Part shown: positions 9,291 through 18,540 of the stretch, in pieces | Layout of the letters: every line of letters starts with the position of its first letter | How positions within the stretch are numbered: position 1 is the first letter of the stretch | Assembly: GCF_013337185.1 (NCBI RefSeq) | Contig: NZ_SWDE01000002.1 | Location: 248,001 to 312,000 of the forward strand | Length of the DNA: 64,000 nt | Source: Serratia proteamaculans | GTDB taxonomy: Bacteria > Pseudomonadota > Gammaproteobacteria > Enterobacterales > Enterobacteriaceae | Reading direction: 5' to 3' | Notes under the pieces: generated by a model | Databases searched by the model: none | Seen by the model: the letters and a program-made list of their open reading frames with translations, nothing else | Told to the model about the DNA's origin: nothing | Position numbers and translations under genes: made by a program

Positions 9291-9977
9291 TTATTTCACC
9301 GGTAGCGCCAAGACCTGATCGGTGGTTTTGATTTCAGCAAACACATCGGCTACCCCAGCCAAAGCGGCACGCTGCAACGTGGTGTGACTGACAACCTGAT
9401 TATCCCAGGTCGCCAGATCGCGGGTGGCGGTGGCATCCTCAGGAATAATCACCTCATAGCCAAGTGGCACCGCATCGCGGGCCGTTGAAGAGACACACAT
9501 ATGGGTCATCAACCCACTCACCACCAGCTTCTTGATACCCGCCTGCTTAAGTTGCTTATCCAGATCGGTGCCCACAAATGAACTGGGGGTGGCTTTGGTG
9601 ATCACCCGATCATTGCCGGACGGCTGCAGATCCGGATGGAACTCGGCGAACTTGCTGCCTTCGGCAAACAACGGCCCATTTGCCGGGCCAATATGCCGCA
9701 CAAAGAACACCGGCATCTTATGCTGATGAGCGAAACTGACCAGCCGTTGCGTGTTCTTTAGCGCTTTGCTCCCGTCGGGGATTGGCATCTTGCCGGTGAA
9801 ATATTCATTTTGAAAATCAATCACCAGTAGCGCTGTGGCATTAACCGGCAAAGATGAGCTGGCCTGTGCCCCACTCATGGTGCGAATGGTGGGCGCCCTT
9901 TGCTTATCATCGGCAAAACCCAGGCTGGAGGTGGCCATCGAGAGTGCCAGTGCAGTGCCGGTAATCAGTTTTTTCAT
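9291..9977 (-). CDS. Exported isochorismatase-family cysteine hydrolase
   Basis: A 228-residue protein with an N-terminal Sec signal peptide (MKKLITGTALALSMATSSLG, cleavage probably just before ADDKQR), followed by an isochorismatase-like alpha/beta fold. The catalytic triad is visible: Asp54 (LLVIDFQNEY), Lys128 (VITKATPSSF) and Cys161 (GLMTHMCVSSTARDA). The family hydrolyses isochorismate, nicotinamide, carbamates and similar compounds. Periplasmic members are less common and the substrate cannot be named. It is divergent from a GlxA-type regulator, which probably controls it. Confidence 0.88.
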   Translation of the reverse strand: MKKLITGTALALSMATSSLGFADDKQRAPTIRTMSGAQASSSLPVNATALLVIDFQNEYFTGKMPIPDGSKALKNTQRLVSFAHQHKMPVFFVRHIGPANGPLFAEGSKFAEFHPDLQPSGNDRVITKATPSSFVGTDLDKQLKQAGIKKLVVSGLMTHMCVSSTARDAVPLGYEVIIPEDATATRDLATWDNQVVSHTTLQRAALAGVADVFAEIKTTDQVLALPVK

Positions 9978-10140
9978 TTTGGCTTATCCTTGTGAGAACA
10001 AAAAACAGCAAATCATCTCCTGCTGCGGTCGAGTTCAATTCTGCAGGTTGCAGTGATATGGCAACAGGTAGTCTAATAACCAAAAGCGATATCATCGGGC
10101 CAAATTGTCCACATAGGGTTAATGATGAAAAGGAAGCAGT

Positions 10141-11103
10141 ATGGCGCCACTTAAAGTGGGTATCGTGGTTTTTAACAACATCATCCCGTTTCACCTTTCG
10201 GTGCCCTGTGCGGTGTTTGAGAAAGCACTGAACAGCAACGGAGAACCGGCCTATCAGCTGTTGATTTGCGCCACCGACCCCGGCCTGTTAAAGACCAACG
10301 CCGGTTTCTCGATAGTTGCAGATCATGGATTAGCGGCGTTGGCGCAAGCCGATATGGTGATAGTACCCAGTTGGTGCAATCCCGAAGTCCCTCCATCACA
10401 ACAACTTATCGACGCCCTGCTAGACGCCCATGCGCGTGGTGCTACCCTGGTCGGTCTGTGTGTCGGAAGCTTCGTTTTGGCGGCGGCCGGATTACTCAAC
10501 GGCCGGCCAGCAACCACCCATTGGCAATGGATGGCGGATTTTCTGCAACGATATCCCCAGGTATCGATAGACAAGAATGTGCTGTACGTGGATGACGGCG
10601 ATATCGTTACTTCCGCTGGCACCGCCGCCAGCATCGACTGCTGCCTGCACCTGGTACGCAAGCACTGTGGTGCGGAGAGCGCCAACGCGGTGGCCAGGCA
10701 ATTGGTGGTACCGCCACACCGTCAGGGAGGCCAGGCACAGTTTATCGAGCAACCGGTGTATAACACTGCGGGCGGTGACCGTTTTATTCAAACTCTGAAT
10801 TGGGCAACGGAAAATCTGCAGCAACCGCTGACGCTGGATGCACTGGCGGACAAAGCCTGCATGAGTCGCCGCAGCTTTACCCGGCGCTTTCAGCAAACCA
10901 CCGGCACCACGGTGATGCAGTGGCTACTTAACCAGCGTCTGGCTATGGCGCAACGTTTTTTGGAGAAAACCGATCAGCCCGTCGAGCGCATCGCGCAAGC
11001 CGCAGGTTTTTCCACCGCGCTGTCGATGCGTCGCTATTTCCAGCGGCAGTTCAAGACGTCGCCGTCTTTATATCGCAAGGAGTTTCGCGTTACGGAAAAA
11101 TAA
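10141..11103 (+). CDS. GlxA-type transcriptional regulator (DJ-1/PfpI plus AraC HTH)
   Basis: A 320-residue regulator with an N-terminal DJ-1/PfpI domain (about residues 5-170; the nucleophile-elbow region reads LVGLCVGSFVLAAAGLL) and a C-terminal AraC double HTH (about 215-315; MSRRSFTRRFQQTTG, then RIAQAAGFSTALSMRRYFQR). In this architecture the DJ-1 domain acts as a sensor and is usually not an enzyme. The 163-bp divergent gap to the exported hydrolase suggests direct control of that gene. Confidence 0.9.
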   Translation: MAPLKVGIVVFNNIIPFHLSVPCAVFEKALNSNGEPAYQLLICATDPGLLKTNAGFSIVADHGLAALAQADMVIVPSWCNPEVPPSQQLIDALLDAHARGATLVGLCVGSFVLAAAGLLNGRPATTHWQWMADFLQRYPQVSIDKNVLYVDDGDIVTSAGTAASIDCCLHLVRKHCGAESANAVARQLVVPPHRQGGQAQFIEQPVYNTAGGDRFIQTLNWATENLQQPLTLDALADKACMSRRSFTRRFQQTTGTTVMQWLLNQRLAMAQRFLEKTDQPVERIAQAAGFSTALSMRRYFQRQFKTSPSLYRKEFRVTEK

Positions 11104-11202
11104 GTCGGTCATTCTTACTGGCACCGGTGGAATTCGGTGATGCTGTGAAAGGCTATCTGTGACGGGGATCGTTGAAAGAATTTTATCTAAGTGATTGAAT
11201 AA

Positions 11203-11292
11203 TGGCGGAGAGAGGGGGATTTGAACCCCCGGTAGAGTTGCCCCTACTCCAGTTTTCGAGACTGGTCCGTTCAGCCGCTCCGGCATCTCTCC
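11203..11292 (-). tRNA. serU: tRNA-Ser (anticodon CGA)
   Basis: Read on the minus strand, the 90 bases start GGAGAGATGCCGGAGCGGCT and end in the encoded CCA. The anticodon stem-loop CCAGTCTCGAAAACTGG presents CGA, and the long variable arm and GTTCAAATC T-loop are typical of class II tRNA-Ser. It is nearly identical to E. coli serU. Confidence 0.97.
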
Positions 11293-11306
11293 TTCAAGTG
11301 CTTGCT

Positions 11307-11335
11307 ATCATGCCCCTTTTTGCGGCATTTTTACA
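11307..11335 (-). promoter_or_regulatory. Probable tRNA-Ser promoter
   Basis: On the minus strand TGTAAA (11335-11330) and CATGAT (11312-11307) are 17 bp apart and end 14 bases before the tRNA 5' end. Confidence 0.45.
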
Positions 11336-11384
11336 GAGTTAGCCTCCAGCCGAATGTTCAAGTGACGACTTTACGAGCAATCTG

Positions 11385-12173
11385 ATGATGAAATGGCCGT
11401 GGAAAACGCATCAACCGCAGGCGGAGACGCTTGCCCAGTGGCAGGACGCACTGGCAATTCCCCTGCTCTCTCCGCTCGATGAGCGGGAACAACAACGGCT
11501 GATCGCCGTTGCCGGGCAGATCTTGCAGCAAAAAAACATCGTCCCGTTGCAAGGGCTGGTGCTGACCTCGCAAATGCAGGCGCGTATTGCCCTGTTGTTC
11601 GCCTTGCCGGTGCTGGAACTGGGGGCCGAATGCCTCGACGGTTTCAATGAGATCCTGCTCTACCCTACGCCGTTTGTGGTGGAGGATGAATGGCAGGACG
11701 ACTTTGGCCTGGTGCACTCCGGGCCGGTGGTGCAATCCGGCCAAAGTTGGGAACAGGGGCCGATCGTGCTCAACTGGCAGGACGTGCAGGACTCTTTTGA
11801 TCTTTCCGGCTTTAACCTGGTGATCCACGAAGCGGTACACAAGCTGGACATGCGCAACGGCGGCAGCGCCACCGGCATCCCGCCGATCCCGCTACGCGAT
11901 ATCGCCGCCTGGGAACACGACCTGCACGCCGCGATGGAGAACCTGCAGGACGAGATAGACATGGTCGGCGAAGAGGCCGCCAGTATGGACGCCTATGCTG
12001 CCACCGATCCGGCCGAATGTTTCGCGGTACTGTCGGAGTACTTTTTCAGTGCGCCCGAACTGCTGGCCAACCGTTTTCCGGTGATGTACCAGCATTTTAG
12101 TCGCTTCTATAAGCAGGATCCGCTCGCACGTTTACAGCGACTTCAGGTCGAAAACGGCGCAGAACTCCCCTAA
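11385..12173 (+). CDS. mtfA: Mlc titration factor A, zinc metallopeptidase
   Basis: A 262-residue cytoplasmic protein, the length of E. coli MtfA (265). The zinc motif HEAVH at residues 148-152 ([14 protein letters not shown]) follows the family pattern, with the third ligand expected in the region of [14 protein letters not shown] or [11 protein letters not shown]. MtfA binds and inactivates the repressor Mlc and so raises expression of the glucose PTS. It also has aminopeptidase activity. In E. coli mtfA likewise lies between serU and an asn tRNA gene. Two adjacent ATG codons (11385 and 11388) are possible starts and neither has a strong ribosome-binding site. Confidence 0.93.
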   Translation: MMKWPWKTHQPQAETLAQWQDALAIPLLSPLDEREQQRLIAVAGQILQQKNIVPLQGLVLTSQMQARIALLFALPVLELGAECLDGFNEILLYPTPFVVEDEWQDDFGLVHSGPVVQSGQSWEQGPIVLNWQDVQDSFDLSGFNLVIHEAVHKLDMRNGGSATGIPPIPLRDIAAWEHDLHAAMENLQDEIDMVGEEAASMDAYAATDPAECFAVLSEYFFSAPELLANRFPVMYQHFSRFYKQDPLARLQRLQVENGAELP

Positions 12174-12228
12174 TCCAGCCCGTATTGCTCAGATGCTGAG
12201 CAGTCGCACCGAATAGGTGAATTTAGCG

Positions 12229-12257
12229 TTGACACATTCTGGGTGGCTGGATATGAT
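12229..12257 (+). promoter_or_regulatory. Promoter of the first tRNA-Asn gene
   Basis: TTGACA (12229-12234), 17 bp, TATGAT (12252-12257), then a GC-rich discriminator GCGCCCC, typical of stable-RNA promoters under stringent control. It ends 18 bases before the tRNA. Confidence 0.85.
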
Positions 12258-12275
12258 GCGCCCCGTTCAGACAAT

Positions 12276-12351
12276 TCCTCTGTAGTTCAGTCGGTAGAAC
12301 GGCGGACTGTTAATCCGTATGTCACTGGTTCGAGTCCAGTCAGAGGAGCCA
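12276..12351 (+). tRNA. tRNA-Asn (anticodon GTT)
   Basis: A 76-base cloverleaf beginning TCCTCTGTAGTTCAGTCGGT with encoded CCA. The anticodon loop in GGACTGTTAATCC presents GTT. It is identical over its whole length to the gene at 49105-49180. Confidence 0.97.
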
Positions 12352-12358
12352 AATTCGA

Positions 12359-12392
12359 AAGACCCGCTTAAGGAGACTTAGGCGGGTCTTTT
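12359..12392 (+). terminator. Terminator after tRNA-Asn
   Basis: AAGACCCGCTTAAG pairs with CTTAGGCGGGTCTT (one bulge) around a GAGA loop and runs into TTTTGCTTT. The rest of the gap to 12650 is AT-rich and shows no gene. Confidence 0.85.
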
Positions 12393-12649
12393 GCTTTCAT
12401 GCGTAAAATTATTGCTGACAGTTTATCGTCACCCTTCCAGGAAAAGCACTCGCATCAATGAGTCTGCCTAAACCGCCTGATTTATCTCTGTCCGTACTGT
12501 AGCAAACTGTCATATATAAAAAATGCTGTTTCAGAGACTATTCTCATTTATAAAAAAATCGTCTTAGCTGATAATAACCGGGTCAAGTAAGTCGACGAGA
12601 AATAGAGTATTTGTAGCACGCACGACAGTCTGAAAAGAGAGCGGACAGA

Positions 12650-13846
12650 TCACCCTTCAGATAAAATATTTTTCACTGGCAGCTGAATAATAAAGCGCAT
12701 GCCTCCTTCAGGATGAATATTAACCACCAAATTCCCATCATGCAGTTCACAAATGGCTCTGGCAATTGACAGCCCCAGCCCACTGCCACCAAAATTACGT
12801 GCTCGGGATCGGTCTTCCCTGGAGAAACGTTCAAACATCAACGGAATAAACTCATGGCTAACGCCAGGCCCATGATCGCGGAAAGTGATAGCCACGTGAT
12901 CCTGATAATCATGCAGTGTGATATCCAATACTTTGCCTTCGGTAGCGTAACTCAAGGCATTGTCCATCAGAATGGTAAAAACCTGTCCCAACCGGTAGGG
13001 ATCGACAATAACAATTAAAGGAAAAGCCGCACGCGAAGTAATATTAAAAGAAAAACCGGACGTCTCCGCTCGTGGCTGTAACCAGGCCTTTCTTTCCCGC
13101 AACAGTTCCATGATATCGACCGGAGACTTGTCTAGCGTCAACTGCCGCGCCTGTGCCATAGACAAAAGGTTCAGGTCGTCAATCAAGCGGTTCAAATGCG
13201 TGAGCTGATTCATGATTATTTCAAGATGATGCATTTCCGGCGGAAATACGCCATCGATCACCCCGTGAAGCCGCCCCATAGCGGCGGTCAAAGGGGCGCG
13301 CAACTCGTGGGCCATCGCAGCATGTGATGTTTTCAGCTCACGATCGTAATAAGAAAGACGTCCTGTCATGGTATTAAAATCGGCAGTCAGTTTGATAAGT
13401 TCCGCCGGCGCATTTTTTGTCAATCCGGCCCGAGTGGTAAATTTACCTTTGGATACCGCACGCGCCGCTATCGCCAAACGAGTAAACTGTTCGGACAGTG
13501 GCCTGGTGGTATATAACCCCATGATAATAATAAAAGGGACAATCACGCAGCCATAAGCGGTTAACAACTCCCAGTCAATGAGATAGGAGAAAGGATTGGA
13601 AAAATTAACGCCATACCAGGCATCAATAATGTCATGAAAACGCTGTGGGTTACTTTCGGGGTGTTTAACCAAAACCAGAAGCTCTTGTCTGAGCGCTTCC
13701 GGCATCTGCCGGAGTATCCTATAGTTAAGTATGCTATACCACGACCACATGCAGCCAGCGATCAGCGAAATGGTGCCTACTGCCACCAGCAATATCCGCG
13801 TCGTAATCCAGCGCCACAAAGAGGGTCGTTTTTCTGGCTTATTCAT
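12650..13846 (-). CDS. Sensor histidine kinase, AdeS/BaeS-like
   Basis: A 398-residue inner-membrane kinase. Two membrane segments (about residues 15-37 and 95-115) flank a short periplasmic domain. A HAMP linker is followed by the phospho-acceptor His in MAHELRAPLTAAMGRL (near residue 180), then ATPase boxes N (ILMDNALSYA), G1 (FRDHGPGV), F (FERFSR) and G2 (GGSGLGLSIARAI). The phrase GRLHGVIDGVF recalls Acinetobacter AdeS. The ATG at 13846 has AAGGGG upstream, whereas a TTG nine bases earlier does not suit that site. The likely partner is the regulator at 16188, separated from it by two genes on the same strand. Confidence 0.88.
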   Translation of the reverse strand: MNKPEKRPSLWRWITTRILLVAVGTISLIAGCMWSWYSILNYRILRQMPEALRQELLVLVKHPESNPQRFHDIIDAWYGVNFSNPFSYLIDWELLTAYGCVIVPFIIIMGLYTTRPLSEQFTRLAIAARAVSKGKFTTRAGLTKNAPAELIKLTADFNTMTGRLSYYDRELKTSHAAMAHELRAPLTAAMGRLHGVIDGVFPPEMHHLEIIMNQLTHLNRLIDDLNLLSMAQARQLTLDKSPVDIMELLRERKAWLQPRAETSGFSFNITSRAAFPLIVIVDPYRLGQVFTILMDNALSYATEGKVLDITLHDYQDHVAITFRDHGPGVSHEFIPLMFERFSREDRSRARNFGGSGLGLSIARAICELHDGNLVVNIHPEGGMRFIIQLPVKNILSEG

Positions 13847-13927
13847 CGTTGACAATCCCCTTGGTCAATCGCAATCCGGTTTACAACAGCGTCTGAAGCA
13901 GCACAACTTTTCAGACCAGCGTCGCTT

Positions 13928-14596
13928 TTAATAGCGTAGTGTGGAAAAACAACCTGCGCTAAAATTTAGCAAATGAACGGGACGGCTAATCCCCAGTTTA
14001 AAATAGGCCTTACGCTTATGATTTGAAACGGTTTTTATACTTAGCTCCATTTTCCTGGAAATGCTGACCGGGGACAGGCCAAGCATCAGATCCTTCATCA
14101 CCGTTTTTTCTCTTCGGGTCAGCAAGTTCAGTTTATCGGCCCATTGCTTCGCTTTTCCCATCGCCAAAAACTGTTGGCACCAATGACTGATCTGCCGCTC
14201 CTTCTTCATGCCAAGAGCAATCAACCGTTCAACCTCCGCCAACCGGTCACGTTTATGAATCAGCGTGTAAGGCAAAGAAAGATGCAGGACCCTGGTCAGG
14301 CAACCGGTGTCGCCCAGCATAATTATTCCCCGTGTTTTTGGGTTTTTAATATAAAATTTTGTAATCAGATCAATTTCATCTGCCTGAGAGCAAATATTAC
14401 CGCTCAGATAAAAAAACACCACCGAAGTGAAACAGTTATTTTTCACAAAAAAATCCAATGTTTTAAAATCTGGATTTGAAAGATTAATAAACGAAACCTT
14501 AAAAGCAGTGCAGGCCTTCAAAAACTCCTCGATAGCCTGCCCCATACCACCATTAAGATCTGCCAATATAACTTTGCTAAAACCTTCCCTAATCAT
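13928..14596 (-). CDS. LuxR-type HTH transcriptional regulator
   Basis: A 222-residue protein with a C-terminal LuxR/FixJ helix-turn-helix (about residues 155-205: LTRREKTVMKDLMLGL, then SPVSISRKMELSIKTVSNHK). The N-terminal 140 residues look like a receiver-like fold but lack a clear phospho-acceptor Asp in the usual place, as in RcsA-like auxiliary regulators. It lies between the serine hydrolase and the kinase with short gaps, so it is probably in one transcript with them. The target genes are unknown. Confidence 0.75.
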   Translation of the reverse strand: MIREGFSKVILADLNGGMGQAIEEFLKACTAFKVSFINLSNPDFKTLDFFVKNNCFTSVVFFYLSGNICSQADEIDLITKFYIKNPKTRGIIMLGDTGCLTRVLHLSLPYTLIHKRDRLAEVERLIALGMKKERQISHWCQQFLAMGKAKQWADKLNLLTRREKTVMKDLMLGLSPVSISRKMELSIKTVSNHKRKAYFKLGISRPVHLLNFSAGCFSTLRY

Positions 14597-14682
14597 AAAC
14601 CACCCTGTAATTTAATACATCAGTCCATTAACTGAAAAATATAATATTCAGAGTTTCACTGCTGATAACTGTTAATAACGGT

Positions 14683-15981
14683 TTATTGAGCATCAAGATG
14701 CTCAATTATTGCATCAAATCCTGCCAGCGTATAAGCATCTACCTCAGCATTATCCGGCAACGGCAAACTGGACTGTTTAACGATCACAACCTGTGATTTC
14801 GGATCTATATATAACCATTGCCCGTAAATACCAATTGCCGTATAAGCCCCATGGTCGTTATTGCGCATCCAGAATAGATTCTTATAGCTCCAGTTGGCCA
14901 TACCGGACTGACTTTCTTCTCCCCTGGCGAAGGTTTGCAAATCCCCACCGGTGGAGATATTTTCTACCGTGGCGGAAGGTAGTATGCGTTTACCATTAAA
15001 CATTCCTTTGTACATCAACATGACACCAACTTTGGCCAGATCTATCGCAGTAGCGTTTAGCCCCCCACCGCACACCGCTGTGCCCTGAGCATCGACGACA
15101 GTATAAGCATCACGACTCATCCCTAATTTTGACCAGATTTGAGCGGCAAACAGTTGTTCGAAAGGCTGTCCTGATGCCTTCTCAGTAAGCCAACAGGCGA
15201 GATCGGCATTCGGGGTCACGTAATGAAATTTTTCACCATGTCGCCCTTTACGCTGCAGCTTCATAATAAAATCGTGAATATTTTTTGGTTCTGAAGCCCG
15301 CTGGCTGCCATGACTAAAAACTCTTTCATAGGCTACGATTTCAGAGTGCGGATCCAGATAGTCTTCTGAATATTTTACCCCGGCAGTCATATCAAGAACC
15401 TGGCCTACCGTAGCATCGGCATAGGCGGAGTGTTTTAATTCCGGGATGTAATCAACGACCTTTTTATCCCTGCTCAATAAACCTTCGGTGCTCAGATTTG
15501 CCGCCAACAGGCCTACCATTGATTTTGTTACCGACATCATCAGATGCCGGGTACGGCTTGTTTGCCCATCAAAGTAACCTTCGTAAGCAATCTCACCATT
15601 TTTTAAGACAATAAACGCATCGGTTCTGGTTTGGTGCAGCATATCTGCAACCGTTTTCTTTTCATTCTGCTGAGTAACAGAATTATGAAATGAAAAACTG
15701 ATAGCATCAGGATCCAACTGGACCGGCGTCTGTTTGAACAAAAAAAGCGGATTATTAGATGCATCGATAGTTTTAACAGGCAAGAACTCTTCGATATGCT
15801 TAAAGGCATATCTGTTCTTGTCCCCTAAAAGTATGTTGTCTTTATTAACCCCCAATTCGACACGCGTTTTACCCGCACTGGACACTGTATCATCAAGCCC
15901 GATCACAGATGTCTGCGATACAGCATGGGTTGAATAAAATAAAAATACTGAAACACCAAGAAATAAAGTTTTCGGCTTCAC
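14683..15981 (-). CDS. Exported serine hydrolase, beta-lactamase (class C/EstB) family
   Basis: A 432-residue protein with a signal peptide (about residues 1-22, ending near THAVSQ), hence periplasmic. The nucleophile motif S-x-x-K is SVTK at 150-153 (LMMSVTKSMVGLL). The second motif is in HYVTPNADLACWL. This pattern fits the group of 6-aminohexanoate-dimer hydrolases, EstB esterases and related proteins, not true cephalosporinases. The start is GTG with AGGAG seven bases upstream. The gene sits inside a two-component locus, so the hydrolase may act on the envelope stress signal or be an output. That role is inference. Confidence 0.82.
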   Translation of the reverse strand: MKPKTLFLGVSVFLFYSTHAVSQTSVIGLDDTVSSAGKTRVELGVNKDNILLGDKNRYAFKHIEEFLPVKTIDASNNPLFLFKQTPVQLDPDAISFSFHNSVTQQNEKKTVADMLHQTRTDAFIVLKNGEIAYEGYFDGQTSRTRHLMMSVTKSMVGLLAANLSTEGLLSRDKKVVDYIPELKHSAYADATVGQVLDMTAGVKYSEDYLDPHSEIVAYERVFSHGSQRASEPKNIHDFIMKLQRKGRHGEKFHYVTPNADLACWLTEKASGQPFEQLFAAQIWSKLGMSRDAYTVVDAQGTAVCGGGLNATAIDLAKVGVMLMYKGMFNGKRILPSATVENISTGGDLQTFARGEESQSGMANWSYKNLFWMRNNDHGAYTAIGIYGQWLYIDPKSQVVIVKQSSLPLPDNAEVDAYTLAGFDAIIEHLDAQ

Positions 15982-16187
15982 GCTGATTCTCCTGAGAAAT
16001 TCAGCTCAAGATTAAACAGATCAATTATCCAGAGACCATGCATGAATTATCAATTTTGCATCAACACTTACTAACCAAATGGAATAACTTATGCCATTTT
16101 CTTATCTGCGATGTGTAATAACCCCGGCCAACTATGAAGGAAATCTGCAAGGCCGGGCCAAGAAACTCTTCTCCAGACGGTAATGGC

Positions 16188-16883
16188 CTATAACGGTTTA
16201 AATCGATAACCGATCGCTCTGACCGTCAGCAGTACATTGGTGACGCCAACATTTTCCAGTTTTTTCCGTAGGTTATAGATATGAGTATCCACCACTCTCT
16301 CCAGCGCATCGCTTTCCGGCAGGCATTTTTCCAACAGTTCCTGCCTTGAAAAAGCTTTGGTTGGTGCACGCAAAAAAGTGGCTAACAGGGTGAATTCGGT
16401 CGGTGTCAGTGTCAAAAACTGGGTTTCTCCACTGTCCATTTCTACCGATGCCGCCATGGCCTCGGTATCCAACTGGAGCGGGCCGAATGACAGGCTGCCA
16501 TGGGCTTCGACGCGATCGGAGTAGCGACGCATCACCGCATGCACGCGCGCCATAACTTCGCCGGGATTGTAAGGTTTCACAATGTAATCATCTGCGCCGT
16601 AGCGCAAGGCACCGATTTTGTCAGAGGCATCGCTCATCGCGGATATCATGATAACCGGCGTATCATTTTTTTTACGCAACCGGTTGAGAACTTCCGTCCC
16701 CGCAATCCCGGGCAGTAAAACATCCAACAGGATCAGGTCCGGACGCCACTGTTGCGCCATATCCAGCCCCTGCAGTCCATCGGTCGCGATGGAAACCGCA
16801 AAATGCTCCCTCACCAGGTAAGCCTCCAGCACTTCCGCTGCATCCATATCATCTTCGATGATCAGCACCCGTTTTTTATTCAT
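16188..16883 (-). CDS. OmpR-family response regulator, AdeR/BaeR-like
   Basis: A 231-residue regulator with a receiver domain (acidic pair EDD at 10-12, phospho-acceptor Asp54 in LILLDVLLPG, Lys in DDYIVKPYNPGEV) and a winged-helix DNA-binding domain (about 130-230, LTPTEFTLLATFLR). The stretch SDALERVVDTHIYNLRKKLE closely resembles Acinetobacter AdeR, which controls an RND pump. It is the first gene of a four-gene same-strand set (regulator, serine hydrolase, LuxR-type, kinase) and has its own extended -10 promoter. Confidence 0.88.
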   Translation of the reverse strand: MNKKRVLIIEDDMDAAEVLEAYLVREHFAVSIATDGLQGLDMAQQWRPDLILLDVLLPGIAGTEVLNRLRKKNDTPVIMISAMSDASDKIGALRYGADDYIVKPYNPGEVMARVHAVMRRYSDRVEAHGSLSFGPLQLDTEAMAASVEMDSGETQFLTLTPTEFTLLATFLRAPTKAFSRQELLEKCLPESDALERVVDTHIYNLRKKLENVGVTNVLLTVRAIGYRFKPL

Positions 16884-16940
16884 GGTAAGTCTCGTTTACT
16901 TAGCTACTGGAGAAAAACAAACAACGCCACGATGGCTCTA

Positions 16941-16949
16941 ATTATATCA
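16941..16949 (-). promoter_or_regulatory. Extended -10 promoter of the two-component islet
   Basis: On the minus strand TGATATAAT is a perfect extended -10 element (TGnTATAAT), without a good -35. It would start transcription near 16935, about 50 bases before the response-regulator start. Confidence 0.55.
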
Positions 16950-17347
16950 AAAACCGTCTAAACCGCCTGGCAAGCACTGACAGCGGCAGAAACGGCATAA
17001 TTTTCAGGTAGTCGACAATCGGCAATCTCATTATCCCTAAAAGATGACATCACACATCATCGCATTTAAATCAATTTAAAGTAATGTTAAAAAAAGGATG
17101 TTTCTTAAGTTACACACATTTAAAAATGAAGAGTATTCTTAATTAATTCACATAAAGTGGCGAAATATATGAAGTAAAAACAAATAACCAAGACAATTCC
17201 CAATTAATGAAAATTTATTTATTAACTAACCCACTATTACTTTTACGTTTTCAGCATCAGCACTCAGGATAAAAAATGCTGTTGTCGGCTCCGATTATTT
17301 TCGTCTATGCCGCCACGTTGAATATTGTCTCTCCCTAACGGCCTTTG
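16950..17347. other. AT-rich intergenic region
   Basis: About 400 bp of strongly AT-rich DNA separate the response regulator from the 3' end of the LacI gene. I see no ORF, RNA gene or repeat. Its composition differs sharply from the GC-rich operon that follows, which marks an edge of the islet. Confidence 0.5.
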
Positions 17348-18400
17348 TCAGGCACCGCGAATGGTGCCACGCCAGACAAAATCGGCATGATACAGCCGGG
17401 TTTCACCCGGCATCTCCTGCCCCAGCGCCGGCATCATGCTCTCTTCCTTCTTCTCTTCGGCCACCAGCCAGGCAACCGAATCCTGAGCAAATAACGCCAC
17501 CGGTTGGGTAAAGGTGGTGAGATGGTAAGAAGACCAGGCCGCCTGCGGAATATCATCGTAGCCCGCGACACAAAGATCTTCAGGAATACGCAGCCCAAAG
17601 CGGTGCCGAGCCTCATCCATAAAGCCGCAGGCCAATAAATCCGTGACGCAGAACACCGCATCAGGCCGCTCGCGCCGGGTCAACAAGCGGTGCGCCAGGA
17701 TCTGCCCGCTCTCATAGGAGGTGGTGCCGAAACGCTCGACGCTCACCGGCAACCCCGCCGCTTCCGCTGCCTGCAGAAAGCCCCGTTCACGCGCCATCAG
17801 GCTGGGCGTACCGGCCAAAGAGTTGGCAAAGGCAATGCGTTGGCAGCCCGCGCGGGCAAACGCCATCACCACCCTGCCCGCCGCCTCTTCGTTATCCAGC
17901 CGAATGCTGAGTGAGCCGGGCAAGGTGTCATCACGGTTAATCAGCACCAGCCGCTGGCCGTGCCGGTGACACAGCCGGGCAATGGCGCTGTCGGGCATGC
18001 CGGATAGCACAAAGGAGGCATCCGCCCGGAAGTTTATCGCCTGTTGCAGCGCCTGGGAGACGCTGTCATCGGAGCGATCGGTGTTAATCAACATGGCGAT
18101 TTTGCCCGCATCCTGCAAATGCTGGGTCAGCAAGCGCACCAGGCTGGCCCGGTAAGGGGTCGCCAACTCTGACACAATCAGGCAAACAATGCCGCTGCGG
18201 TTACGTACCAATCCCCGGGCCAAATGGTTAACGTGATATCCCAGTTCTTCAGCCGCCCGCATCACCTTCTCGCGGGTGGCCGCCGACACGCTGGCACCCG
18301 ACGTATAAGTCCGCGAGACCGCCGATCGGGAAACCCCAGCCAATTCCGCCACGTCTTTCGCACTGATCATCGCCTTGTCCAACGCCATCTTCATATCCAT
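17348..18400 (-). CDS. LacI-family repressor of the adjacent ABC importer
   Basis: A 350-residue regulator with the LacI HTH (ISAKDVAELAGVSRSAVSRT) and hinge (LGYHVNHLARGL) at the N-terminus, and a periplasmic-binding-protein-like effector domain (about residues 65-345; GYDDIPQAAW is the conserved late motif). I placed the start at 18400, the first of three close Met codons (18400, 18394, 18388) just before the HTH. The reading frame continues another 41 codons upstream without family similarity. It is divergent from the importer, and two 18-bp inverted repeats in the gap are its probable operators. Confidence 0.88.
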   Translation of the reverse strand: MDMKMALDKAMISAKDVAELAGVSRSAVSRTYTSGASVSAATREKVMRAAEELGYHVNHLARGLVRNRSGIVCLIVSELATPYRASLVRLLTQHLQDAGKIAMLINTDRSDDSVSQALQQAINFRADASFVLSGMPDSAIARLCHRHGQRLVLINRDDTLPGSLSIRLDNEEAAGRVVMAFARAGCQRIAFANSLAGTPSLMARERGFLQAAEAAGLPVSVERFGTTSYESGQILAHRLLTRRERPDAVFCVTDLLACGFMDEARHRFGLRIPEDLCVAGYDDIPQAAWSSYHLTTFTQPVALFAQDSVAWLVAEEKKEESMMPALGQEMPGETRLYHADFVWRGTIRGA

Positions 18401-18432
18401 CCATTTTCTGCTCTGCGAAAAGTTTGCCGCAC

Positions 18433-18450
18433 TTTGCAAAGCTGTGCAAA
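18433..18450. promoter_or_regulatory. Probable LacI-family operator O1
   Basis: TTTGCAAAGCTGTGCAAA has TTTGCA / TGCAAA arms with a 6-bp centre. It has the same outer sequence and length as the site at 18541 and lies 33 bp upstream of the repressor start. Confidence 0.65.
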
Positions 18451-18540
18451 TTTTTATCGGTAGAAATGTTTCATTTTTGTGACGAGAAGGTTGAATTGTT
18501 TCACTGCACGATTGACAGCACAATTTTTATCCTCTAGTTA

